DNA from: Ectopseudomonas composti
Lineage (GTDB): Bacteria; Pseudomonadota; Gammaproteobacteria; Pseudomonadales; Pseudomonadaceae
DNA length: 64,000 nt
NCBI RefSeq assembly: GCF_900115475.1
Contig: NZ_FOWP01000004.1
Span: 186,001-250,000 of the forward strand
Direction: 5' to 3'
The notes beneath the pieces are model-generated. The model made no database searches. It had not been told where the DNA came from and saw only the letters and a program-made list of their open reading frames with translations. Below are positions 49,557 to 58,817 of this stretch, piece after piece. Both the position numbers and the translations under genes were made by a program. Position 1 is the first letter of the stretch. Every line of letters starts with the position of its first letter.

Positions 49557-50369
49557 ATGACTGACGTTTCCCTGTTTTTCCAGCGCCTGCTTGGCAATGC
49601 CGCCCCTGTGGCGGCGGCGGTTGCCGCCGAATACACGGTCGACGAACTGGCCCAGGCGGCGCAAACCACCGTGCGCAACGTGCGCGCCTATCAGGACCGC
49701 GGGTTGCTGTCGCCGCCCGAACGGCGCGGGCGTGTCGGCGTCTACAACGGCGAGCACCTCGCACGCCTGCGTCTGGTCGGCCAACTGCTGGAGCGCGGCT
49801 ACAGCATCGCCAGCATCCGCGAACTGTTCGACGCCTGGGCGCAAGGGCGCGATCTGGCCCATGTACTGGGGCTCGACCAGGCCATCCGTGGCCCCGGTGA
49901 GCCCGAGCAGCCGGGGCGCCTGGAGTTCGCCGAGTTGCAGGCGATCTTCGCTGACGATCTGGAGGAGGCGGTGATTGACCGTGCCATGGCCATGGGCTTG
50001 TTGCAGTTCGCCGGTGACCACCTCAGCGTGCCCAGCCCGCGCCTGTTCGCGGCGGGTGTCGAGTTGTACCGCGCCGGTATTCCACTGCCCGCATTGCTTG
50101 ACGAGCTGGAATCGATTCGCCGGCACGTCGAGCAGGTGTCAACCGGTATCGTGCAGATGATCGTCGGTCATCTGGTCAACCCGCTGCTGCAGAGTTCGCT
50201 GCCTCGCGCGGATCAGCTGGAAGGGCTAAGTGCTCAGCTGCTGCAGCTGCGTCCGCTGGTCGAACAGGTGGTCGAAGCAGAGCTGGCGCGCGGTCTGCCG
50301 GTGGCCGCCAACCGCGAGCTGAGCGAACGGGTGCATCAGCTGCTGCAGGGGTTCCTGCAGCGCGGCTGA
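49557..50369 (+). CDS. MerR-family transcriptional regulator
   Basis: The protein is 270 aa from ATG 49557; the upstream frame to 49377 has poor coding character. The winged helix is at about 25-90 (YTVDELAQAAQTTVRNVRAY, RGLLSPPERRGRVGVYNGEH). The C-terminal effector domain has no cysteine metal site, so it is not a metal sensor. It is divergent from the two hydrolases, which it probably controls. Confidence 0.9.
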   Translation: MTDVSLFFQRLLGNAAPVAAAVAAEYTVDELAQAAQTTVRNVRAYQDRGLLSPPERRGRVGVYNGEHLARLRLVGQLLERGYSIASIRELFDAWAQGRDLAHVLGLDQAIRGPGEPEQPGRLEFAELQAIFADDLEEAVIDRAMAMGLLQFAGDHLSVPSPRLFAAGVELYRAGIPLPALLDELESIRRHVEQVSTGIVQMIVGHLVNPLLQSSLPRADQLEGLSAQLLQLRPLVEQVVEAELARGLPVAANRELSERVHQLLQGFLQRG

Positions 50370-50385
50370 TGTGCCCGCCAATGCC

Positions 50386-53300
50386 TTAGCCGCGCAGTAC
50401 CAGGTGACGACTGAGCAGCGCGCGCAGGGCGGCTGGTTTGACCGGTTTGGGCAGGTAGTCGAGACCCGCGGCATGCACTTCGGCGACCAACTCCGGGCGA
50501 CCGTCGGCGCTGATCACCACGCCGGGTACCGGCTCGCCCAGGCGCGTGCGCAGCCAAGCCATCAGTTCGGTACCGGTTTCGCCTTCGTCGAGGTGATAGT
50601 CGACCAACGCCAGCTGCGGACGCACGTCCTCACTGAGCAGGTGCTCACACTCCAGGCGATTGCGTGCTGTCCACACCTGGCAGCCCCAGCGCGACAGCAG
50701 GCTGTACATCCCAGTGAGGATGCTGTCCTCATTGTCGATGCAGATCACCTGGGTGCCTTGCAGCGGTTGGCCATCGACGGTCGGCACGCTAACGCCTTGT
50801 GGTTTCGGCGCGGGCCTTCTCGCCAGTGGCACGCTGACGCTGAACACGCTGCCCTTGCCCGGCCAGGAACGTACCTCCAGGCGGTGGGCGAGCACGCGAC
50901 AGAGGCCGTCGGCAATTGCCAGCCCCAGCCCCAGCCCTTTTTCGGCGCGCGTCTGGTGGCTGTCGAGGCGCTTGAACTCCTCGAAGATCACCTTGCGTTT
51001 GTCCTCGGGGATACCCATGCCGCGATCCCAGACTTCCAGGCGCAGTTGATTGCCTTCACGCCGCACACCGAGCACCACGCGGCCCTTGGCATAGCGGAAA
51101 GCATTGGTCAGGAAGTTCTGCAGCACCCGGCGCAGCAGCTTGATGTCGCTGTCGATCCATTGCCGACTGCCGCGTACGCGCAGGTCGATGCCCTGTTCGG
51201 CTGCCAGCACGCCGAACTCGGCGGCGAGGGTGTCGAACAGGTTGGCCAGGGCGAAGGGGTGGCGATCCGGGGTGATCCGGCCGTTCTCCAGGCGCGAGAT
51301 ATCCAGCAGGTCGGTAATCAGGTCCTCGGCCGAACGTAACGAGCTGTCCAGGTGCCGAACCAGCTCCTGAGCTTCGCAGGGCAGGGCGTCGTCCTGATGG
51401 GACAGCGCGGCCGAGAACAGCCGAGCCGCATTGAGCGGTTGCATCAGGTCATGACTGACCGCAGCGAGGAAGCGCGTTTTCGACTGGTTGGCAGCCTCGG
51501 CATGGGCCTTGGCTTCGGTCAGCGCCTGGTTCAGTTTCGACAGTTCGTGGGTGCGTTCGGCAACCCGCCGTTCGAGGCTTTCGTTGGCATCCTTGAGTGC
51601 ACGCTCGGCTTCGCGGAACTCGGTGATATCGGTGAAGCTCATGACGAAACCGCCGCCCGGCATGGGGTTGCCGATCAACTCGATCACCCGGCCATTGGGG
51701 AATACCCGCTCATAGCTGTGCGCAGTACCCTGGCGCATCCAGTACAGTCGCTTGGCCACGTTCGCTTCTAGGTCGCCGCCACCGAGCATGCCGCGCTCGG
51801 CATTGAAGCGGATGATCTCGGCAATCGGTCGACCGACGTAAATCAAGCCTTCGGGGTACTCGAACAATTCCAGGTAACGGTGGTTCCAGGCCACCAGGCG
51901 CAGGTTCTGATCGACCACGCTGATGCCCTGGGTGATGTTCTCGATCGCGCCTTGCAGCAGGGCGCGGTTGAACTGCAGCACCTCACTGGCTTCGTCGACG
52001 ATGCGCACCACATCCTCGACCTGCATCTCGCGGCCTTCGATGGCGGCCTTGACCACTGCACGGGTCGAGGAGGCGCCCAGGACACCGGCGAGCAGGCGCT
52101 CGGTGTGGGCAATCCACTCGCTATTGGCTGGTTGGTTGGGATCGAAGTCCTTGCCTTTGCCCTGGCGCAGGGCGAAGCGGGTGAAGCTCTGCCGCGCACG
52201 TTCTTCGCCGACGAAGCGGCTGGACAGCATCAGCAGATCGGCCACCTGCACTGCCAGCAGGCTGCGGTTGCTGGGTTTGGTGCCCAGGTCATGGCCGATG
52301 AAGCGACCGGCTTGCCAGTGCTCTGACACGCGTGTGCGCGAGAACCAGGAAACCCAGGCGAACAGCAGCATATTGCCAGCCAGCGACAGCACCACACCGC
52401 GTGTCAGCGGGTCGACCTGCAGGCCGATGGGGGCGTAGAGCAGAGCGGTGAGGCCGGGAAAGCTGTCCAGCGACCAACCCATACCGCGTGCGGCCAGCGG
52501 TAGAACCAGGGTGTAGAACCAGAGCATGGCGCCGAAGATCAGGCCAGCGAACACGCCGCGGCGGTTGGCCTGCTTCCACACTAGTGCACCGAACATGGCC
52601 GGCGCCAACTGGCCGATGGCCGCGAACGAGACCTGGCCGATGGTCGCCAGGCTGGTGCCCTCGCCGAGCAGGCGATAGCAGACGTAGGCCAGCAGCAGGA
52701 TCAGCACGATGCTGACCCGGCGTGCGGTAAGCATCCAGTGACGGAAGGCTTCGAATGGCCGTTCGGTGCTTTGCCGGCGCAGCAGCCAGGGCAGCAGCAT
52801 GTCATTGGATATCATGGTCGACAGCGCCACCGAGGCGACGATGACCATGCCCGTGGCGGCCGACGCGCCGCCGATGAAGGCCAGCACGGCCAGGCCTGGA
52901 TGGGCTTCGGCCAAGGGCAGGCTGATGACGAAGGAGTCCGGTGTCACGCCGGCCGGCAACAGCATTTGTCCGGCGAGGGCGATGGGTACGACGAACAGCA
53001 CGGCCAGCACCAGATAGGCCGGGAATACCCAGCGCGCCAGGCGCAGGTCCTTGGGCTCGATGTTTTCCACCACGGTGACATGGAACTGCCGCGGCAGGCA
53101 GACAATGGCGATCATCGCCATGCCAGTCTGCACCAGCATCGCCGGCCAGTTCACCGCCTCGTTCCAGAAGTCGTCCAGCTCGGCGGTGTTGTGCGCCTGC
53201 TCCAGCAGGTCGTTGAAACCGTTGTACAGGCCGAAGGTGACGAACGCGCCCACGGCAAGGAAGGCCAGCAGCTTGACCAGCGATTCGAAGGCAATGGCCA

Positions 53301-53874
53301 GCACCATGCCGCGGTGGTGCTCGGTGACGTCGAGGTTGCGCGTACCGAACAAGATGGTGAACAGCGCCAGTGCCAGCGACACGATCAGCGCCGTGTCCTG
53401 TGCGCTGGTGCCGGTGTCCTGGGCGTGCACGCCGATCAACAGATTGACCCCAAGGACGATGCCCTTGAGCTGCAGGGCAATGTAGGGCAGCACACCGACC
53501 AGGCAGATCAGCGCCACGACGATCGCCAGTGACTGCGACTTGCCGTAGCGCGCGGCGATGAAGTCGGCGATGGAGGTGATGTTCTCCTGCTTGCTGATCA
53601 TCACCATCTTCTGCAGCACCCAGGGCATGGTCAGCATCAGGATGATCGGGCCGAGGTAGATCGGGATGAACGACCACAGCTGTTCGGCGGCCTGGCCGAC
53701 GGCGCCGAAGAAGGTCCAGCTGGTGCAATAGACCGCCAGCGACAGCGAGTACACCCAGGCGCGGATTTTCGGCGGCATGGGCGCGCTGCGGCGGTCGCCA
53801 TAGAAGGCGATGGCGAAAAGAATGGCCATGTAGATCAAGGCGACCGCGGCGATCAACCCAGGGGACAGCGACAT
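50386..53874 (-). CDS. sodium/solute-symporter-type hybrid histidine kinase
   Basis: The protein is 1162 aa from ATG 53874 (GGAG 5 nt upstream). About 13 N-terminal membrane helices form an SSS-like domain (1-520); a PAS domain follows (about 640-750), then a histidine kinase with phospho-acceptor SHDLMQPLN (His808), an ATPase domain (GLGLGLAIADGL) and a receiver with acceptor Asp1092 (LALVDYHLDEGETG). This resembles CbrA- and PA3271-type sensors. No partner response regulator is adjacent. Confidence 0.93.
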   Translation of the reverse strand: MSLSPGLIAAVALIYMAILFAIAFYGDRRSAPMPPKIRAWVYSLSLAVYCTSWTFFGAVGQAAEQLWSFIPIYLGPIILMLTMPWVLQKMVMISKQENITSIADFIAARYGKSQSLAIVVALICLVGVLPYIALQLKGIVLGVNLLIGVHAQDTGTSAQDTALIVSLALALFTILFGTRNLDVTEHHRGMVLAIAFESLVKLLAFLAVGAFVTFGLYNGFNDLLEQAHNTAELDDFWNEAVNWPAMLVQTGMAMIAIVCLPRQFHVTVVENIEPKDLRLARWVFPAYLVLAVLFVVPIALAGQMLLPAGVTPDSFVISLPLAEAHPGLAVLAFIGGASAATGMVIVASVALSTMISNDMLLPWLLRRQSTERPFEAFRHWMLTARRVSIVLILLLAYVCYRLLGEGTSLATIGQVSFAAIGQLAPAMFGALVWKQANRRGVFAGLIFGAMLWFYTLVLPLAARGMGWSLDSFPGLTALLYAPIGLQVDPLTRGVVLSLAGNMLLFAWVSWFSRTRVSEHWQAGRFIGHDLGTKPSNRSLLAVQVADLLMLSSRFVGEERARQSFTRFALRQGKGKDFDPNQPANSEWIAHTERLLAGVLGASSTRAVVKAAIEGREMQVEDVVRIVDEASEVLQFNRALLQGAIENITQGISVVDQNLRLVAWNHRYLELFEYPEGLIYVGRPIAEIIRFNAERGMLGGGDLEANVAKRLYWMRQGTAHSYERVFPNGRVIELIGNPMPGGGFVMSFTDITEFREAERALKDANESLERRVAERTHELSKLNQALTEAKAHAEAANQSKTRFLAAVSHDLMQPLNAARLFSAALSHQDDALPCEAQELVRHLDSSLRSAEDLITDLLDISRLENGRITPDRHPFALANLFDTLAAEFGVLAAEQGIDLRVRGSRQWIDSDIKLLRRVLQNFLTNAFRYAKGRVVLGVRREGNQLRLEVWDRGMGIPEDKRKVIFEEFKRLDSHQTRAEKGLGLGLAIADGLCRVLAHRLEVRSWPGKGSVFSVSVPLARRPAPKPQGVSVPTVDGQPLQGTQVICIDNEDSILTGMYSLLSRWGCQVWTARNRLECEHLLSEDVRPQLALVDYHLDEGETGTELMAWLRTRLGEPVPGVVISADGRPELVAEVHAAGLDYLPKPVKPAALRALLSRHLVLRG

Positions 53875-54079
53875 GCAGACTCCGAAACGCACAGTGGAAC
53901 GAGTTGAGCCTGGCCGCCGAGGCGAGGCAGATGCTGATCAGTGTTGCACAAAGCCAGACGCTGTCGGCTGCGACCAAGGTCGCAGGGCCCACCACAGGCT
54001 TTGCGACGGGACTCGATTGTGCCGGAGCCCAGGGGCTGATAGCGTGGTGCGTTTGCGACTCTGTCCGAGGAAGGACTCC

Positions 54080-54649
54080 ATGTTCAAGCCGCAGCTGGTG
54101 ACTTTGCAACGTGGCGCGTTGCGCCTGGAACCGCTTTCTGACGCGGATATCCCCGCCCTGGTGGCGCTGGCCGAGGCCAATCGTGAGGAGCTGCTGTACA
54201 TGAGCGGCACCCAGCGACTGGATTGGTACCGCAGCGCCCTGGCCGATCTGCGCGAGCAGCGGGCCTTGCCGTTCGTCATTCGTCTGGGTGACGAACTGGT
54301 GGGCACCACGCGCTTTGCCGATTTCATGAACAACCTGCCAGCCTGCGAAATCGGCTGGACCTGGCTCGACCGCAATCAACACGGCAGCGGACTGAACACC
54401 ACCATCAAGTACCTGATGCTCAGGCATGCGTTCGATAACTGGGGCGTGGTGCGTGTACAGCTCAAAACCGCTGCCAGTAACCTGCGCTCGCAACGCGCCA
54501 TCGAGAAGCTCGGTGCCGTCCGTGAAGGTTTGCTGCGCAACCATCGCCGCCTGGCTGATGGTCGTCTCGATGACACCGTGCTGTACAGCATCACCGACCT
54601 GGAGTGGCCAGCGTTGCGTGAGGCGATGGAGGCTGGCTTCAACGCCTGA
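54080..54649 (+). CDS. GNAT acetyltransferase (RimJ/RimL-like)
   Basis: The protein is 189 aa from ATG 54080 (AAGGA upstream). The Acetyltransf_3 layout is clear: GALRLEPLSDADIPALVALA, EIGWTWLDRNQHGSGLNTTI, and the acetyl-CoA-binding LMLRHAFDNWGVVRVQLKT with NLRSQRAIEKLGAVREG. Substrate unknown. Divergent from the kinase. Confidence 0.9.
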   Translation: MFKPQLVTLQRGALRLEPLSDADIPALVALAEANREELLYMSGTQRLDWYRSALADLREQRALPFVIRLGDELVGTTRFADFMNNLPACEIGWTWLDRNQHGSGLNTTIKYLMLRHAFDNWGVVRVQLKTAASNLRSQRAIEKLGAVREGLLRNHRRLADGRLDDTVLYSITDLEWPALREAMEAGFNA

Positions 54650-54654
54650 ACCTT

Positions 54655-55482
54655 ATGCACAGCCGCGAGCAGACCCGCTTCTGGAAAGCTTCCGCATTGA
54701 GCGGCGTCGAATTGTTGCAGGCGCGCTACCTCGAGCAGCGCTTCGCGCCGCACGTGCATGAAGGGTTCGTCTTCACCGTGATCGAACATGGTGCCCAGCG
54801 CTTTCGCCACCGTGGCAGCGATCACTTGGCGCCGCAGGGCAGCATGGTGCTGATCAACCCGGACGAAGTGCACACCGGCTCCAAGGCGCACGAAGACGGT
54901 TGGCGCTATCGCGGTTTCTACCCCGACAATGCCCAGGTATTGGGGGCACTGCAGGAGCTGGGGTTGGCCAAGACCGGCATGCCGTCATTTTCCTTCAGCG
55001 TGCTGCATGATCCGCGTTTGCACGCCGCCTTTCTGCACCTGCACCAGTTGCTCGAACACGGCGCCGAGGCGTTGCAGCAGCAACTGGCCTGGCGTGAGGC
55101 GATCCTGCTGCTGTTCCAGCACCATGCGCAGCTTGCCGAACCGCCCGCGCCTGGGCGCGAGCCCTGGGCCGTGGCCTGCGCCAAGCAGATGCTGGCCGAA
55201 CGCCTGGTCGAGCCGCCTTCGCTGGAGGAGCTGGCGGCAGCGGTCAATCTTTCACCTTTTCACTTCGCGCGGGTATTTCGTCGTGCGACGGGGCTGCCAC
55301 CGCATGCCTGGCTCAAGCAGCGACGCCTGGAACAGGCGCGGGCCTTGCTCAAGAGTGGCTGCACGGCGGTCAGCGTGGCCATGCAGCTGGGCTTCGCCGA
55401 CCAGAGCCACCTGTCGCGACAGTTCAAGCAGGTTTATGGCGTCAGTCCCGGTGAGTATCGCAGCGGCGTAGCGCGGATGTAG
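54655..55482 (+). CDS. AraC-family transcriptional regulator
   Basis: The protein is 275 aa. An N-terminal cupin-like domain (HVHEGFVFTVIEHG) precedes two helix-turn-helix motifs (SLEELAAAVNLSPFHFARVF and VSVAMQLGFADQSHLSRQFK). It starts 5 bp after the acetyltransferase gene. The TAG stop lies inside a REP-like element. Effector unknown. Confidence 0.92.
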   Translation: MHSREQTRFWKASALSGVELLQARYLEQRFAPHVHEGFVFTVIEHGAQRFRHRGSDHLAPQGSMVLINPDEVHTGSKAHEDGWRYRGFYPDNAQVLGALQELGLAKTGMPSFSFSVLHDPRLHAAFLHLHQLLEHGAEALQQQLAWREAILLLFQHHAQLAEPPAPGREPWAVACAKQMLAERLVEPPSLEELAAAVNLSPFHFARVFRRATGLPPHAWLKQRRLEQARALLKSGCTAVSVAMQLGFADQSHLSRQFKQVYGVSPGEYRSGVARM

Positions 55483-55538
55483 GGTGCGCCATGCGCACCG
55501 GGGAACCGACGGCTGCTGGTGCGCACGGCGCACCCTAC
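55479..55538. repeat. REP-like inverted pair (family A) overlapping a stop codon
   Basis: Left GTAGGGTGCGCCATGCGCAC begins inside the end of the AraC gene, so its TAG is the gene's stop. Right GTGCGCACGGCGCACCCTAC closes the pair. Confidence 0.85.
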
Positions 55539-55559
55539 CGAACGGCACCAGCCGCCATA

Positions 55560-55595
55560 AAAAAGCCGGCGCTCCTTGCGGGGCGCCGGCTTTTC
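55560..55595. terminator. bidirectional terminator
   Basis: AAAAGCCGGCGC pairs with GCGCCGGCTTTT around TCC-TTGC-GGG, between convergent genes. Confidence 0.9.
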
Positions 55596-55610
55596 AACCT
55601 GCTAGGACGA

Positions 55611-56942
55611 TCAGAATTCGTGATCGGCGGTGTCAGGGTTCAGGTCGCTGATGCCCAGCTTGCCGGCAGCCTGCTCGATGGCGCCAGTCTGCTTGACCAG
55701 TGCGGCGATGGCATCGCGCACCAGTTGCTGACCTTCGGCGTTGTCGGCAGCGATCAACTGGTCGAAGTGCACGTTGTTCTTCTCGGCGCTGTCGACCAGG
55801 GCCTGCAGCTTGGCTTCGGTTTCCTGCAGGTCGGTCTTGAGCGTGGCATCGGCCTGGGCGTCGGCCTTGGCCACCAGCTCGGACAGGCTCGGGCCGGTCA
55901 GGGTGCTGCCATCGACCTTCTTGTACTCGCCCAGGTAGACGTTGCGAATGCCCTTGCCGTTGTAGAAATGCGAGTTGTGGGTGTTGTCGCTGAAACAGTC
56001 ATGCTCGTCTTCGGTGGAGTTGGCTTCCAGCGCGACCTTCATGCGCTCGCCGGCCAGTTCGCCGAGCGACAGGCTGCCCATGCCGAACAGCATCTTGCGC
56101 AGGCCGTTCTCGGCCGAATCGGCGACCAGTTCGCTGCGGTAGTTGCCTTCAACGCCGTCTTTCCACTGCTCGACCATGTCGTTCAGGTCGCTGACCAGCA
56201 GGTCGGTAGCTGCCTTGAGGAAGGCACGGCGACGCTCGTTGTGACCACCGGTGGCGCCTTCGCCCACCACGTAATCGGTGTAGGGACGCTCGCCAGCGCC
56301 AGGGTTGGTGCCGTTGAGGTCTTGGCCCCAGAGCAGGAATTCGATGGCGTGGTAGCCGGTGGCAACGTTGGCCTCGGAGCCGCCCAGCTCATTCAGGCTG
56401 GCCAGCAGCTCGCCGGTGATTTCGCTGACGTCGAGCTTGTCTTCACCGACCTGGATCTCGGTGTTGGCGATGATGTTGGCCTGCGCGCCTGGGTTGCCCA
56501 GTGCATGCTGGTAGTCATCGGCGACGTAGTCGATCAGGCCTTCGTCCAGCGGCCAGGCGTTGAGCTGGCCTTCCCACTCGTCGACCACCGGGTTACCGAA
56601 ACGGAACACTTCGCTCTGCATGTAAGGAACGCGTGCGGCCAGCCAGGCTTCGCGTGCGGCTTTCAGGGTCGCTTCGCTGGGATCGGCAAGCAGTGCATCA
56701 ATGGCAGTCTGCAGGGCCTTGCCGGTACTCGCGGCGTCGCTGAACACGGCCAGGGCCAGGTCGGCGTAATGGTTGACCACGGCTTTCGCTGCCGCCTCGT
56801 CGACCTTGGCTGCAGCAGGTGCTGCGCTCTCGGTGGCGGCAGGTGCAGCTGCCTGGGTCGCGGGGGCTTTGTCTTCGCCACAGCCAGCGAGGGCAATGGC
56901 AATGGCCAACAGGCTGGCGGAGGCCAGGGGCATACGAATCAT
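55611..56942 (-). CDS. imelysin-family lipoprotein (IcmP-like)
   Basis: The protein is 443 aa. Lipobox ALAGC; an Ala/Pro/Thr-rich linker (about 25-50) leads to a helical imelysin domain with the GxHxxE motif (GYHAIEFLLWGQDL) and a conserved SDNTHNSHFYNGKGIRNVYL segment. P. aeruginosa IcmP (PA4370) is the named relative. Members are iron-linked periplasmic proteins, some called metalloproteases, with true function unsettled. bifA and sodB are nearby, as in PAO1. Confidence 0.9.
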   Translation of the reverse strand: MIRMPLASASLLAIAIALAGCGEDKAPATQAAAPAATESAAPAAAKVDEAAAKAVVNHYADLALAVFSDAASTGKALQTAIDALLADPSEATLKAAREAWLAARVPYMQSEVFRFGNPVVDEWEGQLNAWPLDEGLIDYVADDYQHALGNPGAQANIIANTEIQVGEDKLDVSEITGELLASLNELGGSEANVATGYHAIEFLLWGQDLNGTNPGAGERPYTDYVVGEGATGGHNERRRAFLKAATDLLVSDLNDMVEQWKDGVEGNYRSELVADSAENGLRKMLFGMGSLSLGELAGERMKVALEANSTEDEHDCFSDNTHNSHFYNGKGIRNVYLGEYKKVDGSTLTGPSLSELVAKADAQADATLKTDLQETEAKLQALVDSAEKNNVHFDQLIAADNAEGQQLVRDAIAALVKQTGAIEQAAGKLGISDLNPDTADHEF

Positions 56943-57002
56943 GGCGGTGTCCTTTGCGTGTACGAAATGTGGACGGTACTCAGCAGTACCTGAAAAACTG
57001 CA

Positions 57003-57029
57003 ACATAATGCAAATGTTTCGCATTATGT
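57003..57029. promoter_or_regulatory. iron-box-like palindrome before imelysin gene
   Basis: ACATAATGC (57003-57011) and GCATTATGT (57021-57029) are perfect 9-bp arms around AAATGTTTC. A 19-bp Fur consensus aligned by eye to 57010-57028 matches 12 positions. It lies about 60 bp before the imelysin start and about 105 bp before lemA. Confidence 0.55.
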
Positions 57030-57132
57030 GTAAAGGCCATTATTCGTCGCTGTGCGGGATATCGCTGCCGAGGCGTTGCGCTGCCGCTAGAATGCCAGCA
57101 CCTGAATCGCAGTTCTGCATGGAGAAAACTGC

Positions 57133-57705
57133 ATGAGCCTGACCGCCGTGATCGTCATCGTTGTCCTCGTTCTGCTCGGCGCCTATGCGGTGTCGTTGTA
57201 CAACGGTCTGGTGCGCCTCAAACATGGCGTGAGCAAGGCCTGGTCGAACATCGATGTGCTGCTCAAGCAGCGGCATGACGAATTGCCCAAGCTGGTGGAA
57301 ACCTGCAAGCAGTACATGCAGTACGAGGGCTCGACCCTGGAGCGGGTGATCGCCGCCCGTAGCGCCGTTGCCAGCGCTCGCGAGCAGCACGACGTCGGCG
57401 CCCTGGGCAAGGCCGAGAGTGGTCTGCGCGCAGGCCTCGGCCAGCTTTTCGCCCTGGCCGAGAATTACCCCGAGTTGAAGGCCAACGACAGCTTCCAGCA
57501 CCTGCAGCAGCGTATCAGCGGCCTGGAAAATGGCATCGCCGACCGCCGCGAGCTGTACAACGAGGCGGTCAACCTCAATAACGTGCGCATCGAGCAGTTT
57601 CCCGACGTACTCATCGCGCGCATGTTCAACTTCCAGGCTGCCGAACTGCTGGTGTTCAGCGAGGCGGAAAAAGCCGATGTGGACATGAAATCACTGTTCA
57701 ACTGA
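57133..57705 (+). CDS. lemA: LemA-family membrane protein
   Basis: The protein is 190 aa. One N-terminal helix (VIVIVVLVLLGAYAVSLYNG) precedes a coiled-coil bundle with the LemA signature (HGVSKAWSNIDVLLKQRHDE, LYNEAVNLNNVRIEQFPD). Function in bacteria is not settled. The GIDE-domain gene follows after a repeat element, matching a known family pairing. Confidence 0.93.
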   Translation: MSLTAVIVIVVLVLLGAYAVSLYNGLVRLKHGVSKAWSNIDVLLKQRHDELPKLVETCKQYMQYEGSTLERVIAARSAVASAREQHDVGALGKAESGLRAGLGQLFALAENYPELKANDSFQHLQQRISGLENGIADRRELYNEAVNLNNVRIEQFPDVLIARMFNFQAAELLVFSEAEKADVDMKSLFN

Positions 57706-57845
57706 GAACCTGTTAATGATCTGCTGCGCGTCGGCGCTACTGCGTTAAAAGCACGCTCGGATGCTCATTTACAGCACGTAAACTCCGCTTCCTCGCGTGC
57801 TTTTGCCTTGTATCGCTCTAGCTCGCGAGATCATGAACAGGTTCT
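57705..57845. repeat. palindromic intergenic element, copy 3
   Basis: AGAACCTGTTAATGATCT and AGATCATGAACAGGTTCT form nearly perfect ends. Inner arms AAAAGCACGC / GCGTGCTTTT pair. Core CTCATTTACAGCACGTAAAC. It begins on the last base of the lemA stop codon and ends 3 bp before the next start codon. Confidence 0.85.
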
Positions 57846-57848
57846 TAG

Positions 57849-58754
57849 ATGTTGCAGGTCGACCCTTTCGGCTTTTTTTTCACCCTGACCTTCACCATGG
57901 GCGCCTGTCTGGGCGGCGCCTGGTGGTGCCTGCGGCGCTGGTCGCAGGCGCGCCATCTGCTCGATACGCCAACCTCGAAGATCCGTTCGGCGGCGCAGGG
58001 CTACGTCGAACTCTATGGCGTGCTTGAGGCGTTGCCGGACATGCAACTGCGTGGGCCACTGACCGGTAAACCCTGCCTGTGGTGGCGCTTTCGTATCGAG
58101 GAGTATCGCTCCAGCGGCAAGAAGCGCAGTTGGCGGATCATCGAGAGTGGCGCCAGCGATGCCTGGTTGCGCTTGGTCGATGGTACCGGCGAATGCCTGA
58201 TCGATCCTCGTGGTGCCGAGATTCGTGCGGCGGTACACGAAGTCTGGGAGGGCAATCTGCGCCACCCGCTGGGCCCGGCAAAGACCGGGCTGTTCGGTTT
58301 TCTCACCAGCGGCCAGCGTTATCGCTACAGCGAGGAGCGTTTGCATGTCGGCCAGCCGTTGTATGCCATCGGTGATTTTCGCACCCGTGGCGCTGCGCAG
58401 CAGGGATTCGACAGTCATAACGCTCAAGGCGAAGTCATCCGCGAGTGGAAGGGCGACTACGTCGGTCTTCTGCGACGCTTCGACAGTGACGGCAACGGCG
58501 AACTCGACGAGCAGGAATGGAACCGCGTGCGGCTGGCGGCGCAACTGGAGGCTGAGGACCGGCACCGGCAAAAGGCATCCGAGCCGGCTCGGCATCACAT
58601 GGCCAAGCCCAGCGAACGGCAGCCGTTCATTCTCTCCAACAGCGGAGAGGACGAACTGGCGCGCAACTTTTATTGGCAGGCCGCCGGTGGCGCTGTGCTA
58701 TGCCTGGCTGGTGCGTTGGCCACGGCCTGGTTGTTTGGTGTGCAGAACTGGTAA
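57849..58754 (+). CDS. GIDE-domain membrane protein with EF-hand
   Basis: The protein is 301 aa with membrane helices at both ends (about 8-28 and 277-297). Between them is a GIDE-type domain (AAQGYVELYGVLEALPDMQL, WWRFRIEEYRSSGKKRSW) as in the E3 ligase GIDE, without the RING part. An EF-hand loop FDSDGNGELDEQEW (about 212-225) is inserted. Calcium-linked membrane role is an inference; no bacterial ubiquitin system is implied. Confidence 0.85.
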   Translation: MLQVDPFGFFFTLTFTMGACLGGAWWCLRRWSQARHLLDTPTSKIRSAAQGYVELYGVLEALPDMQLRGPLTGKPCLWWRFRIEEYRSSGKKRSWRIIESGASDAWLRLVDGTGECLIDPRGAEIRAAVHEVWEGNLRHPLGPAKTGLFGFLTSGQRYRYSEERLHVGQPLYAIGDFRTRGAAQQGFDSHNAQGEVIREWKGDYVGLLRRFDSDGNGELDEQEWNRVRLAAQLEAEDRHRQKASEPARHHMAKPSERQPFILSNSGEDELARNFYWQAAGGAVLCLAGALATAWLFGVQNW

Positions 58755-58773
58755 GCCGAATGTGCAGAGCTCA

Positions 58774-58810
58774 AACGAAAACGCCGCGATCAATCGCGGC
58801 GTTTTCGTTG
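58774..58810. terminator. bidirectional terminator
   Basis: AACGAAAACGCCGCGAT pairs with ATCGCGGCGTTTTCGTT, loop CA, between convergent genes. Confidence 0.92.
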
Positions 58811-58817
58811 GTGGGGG

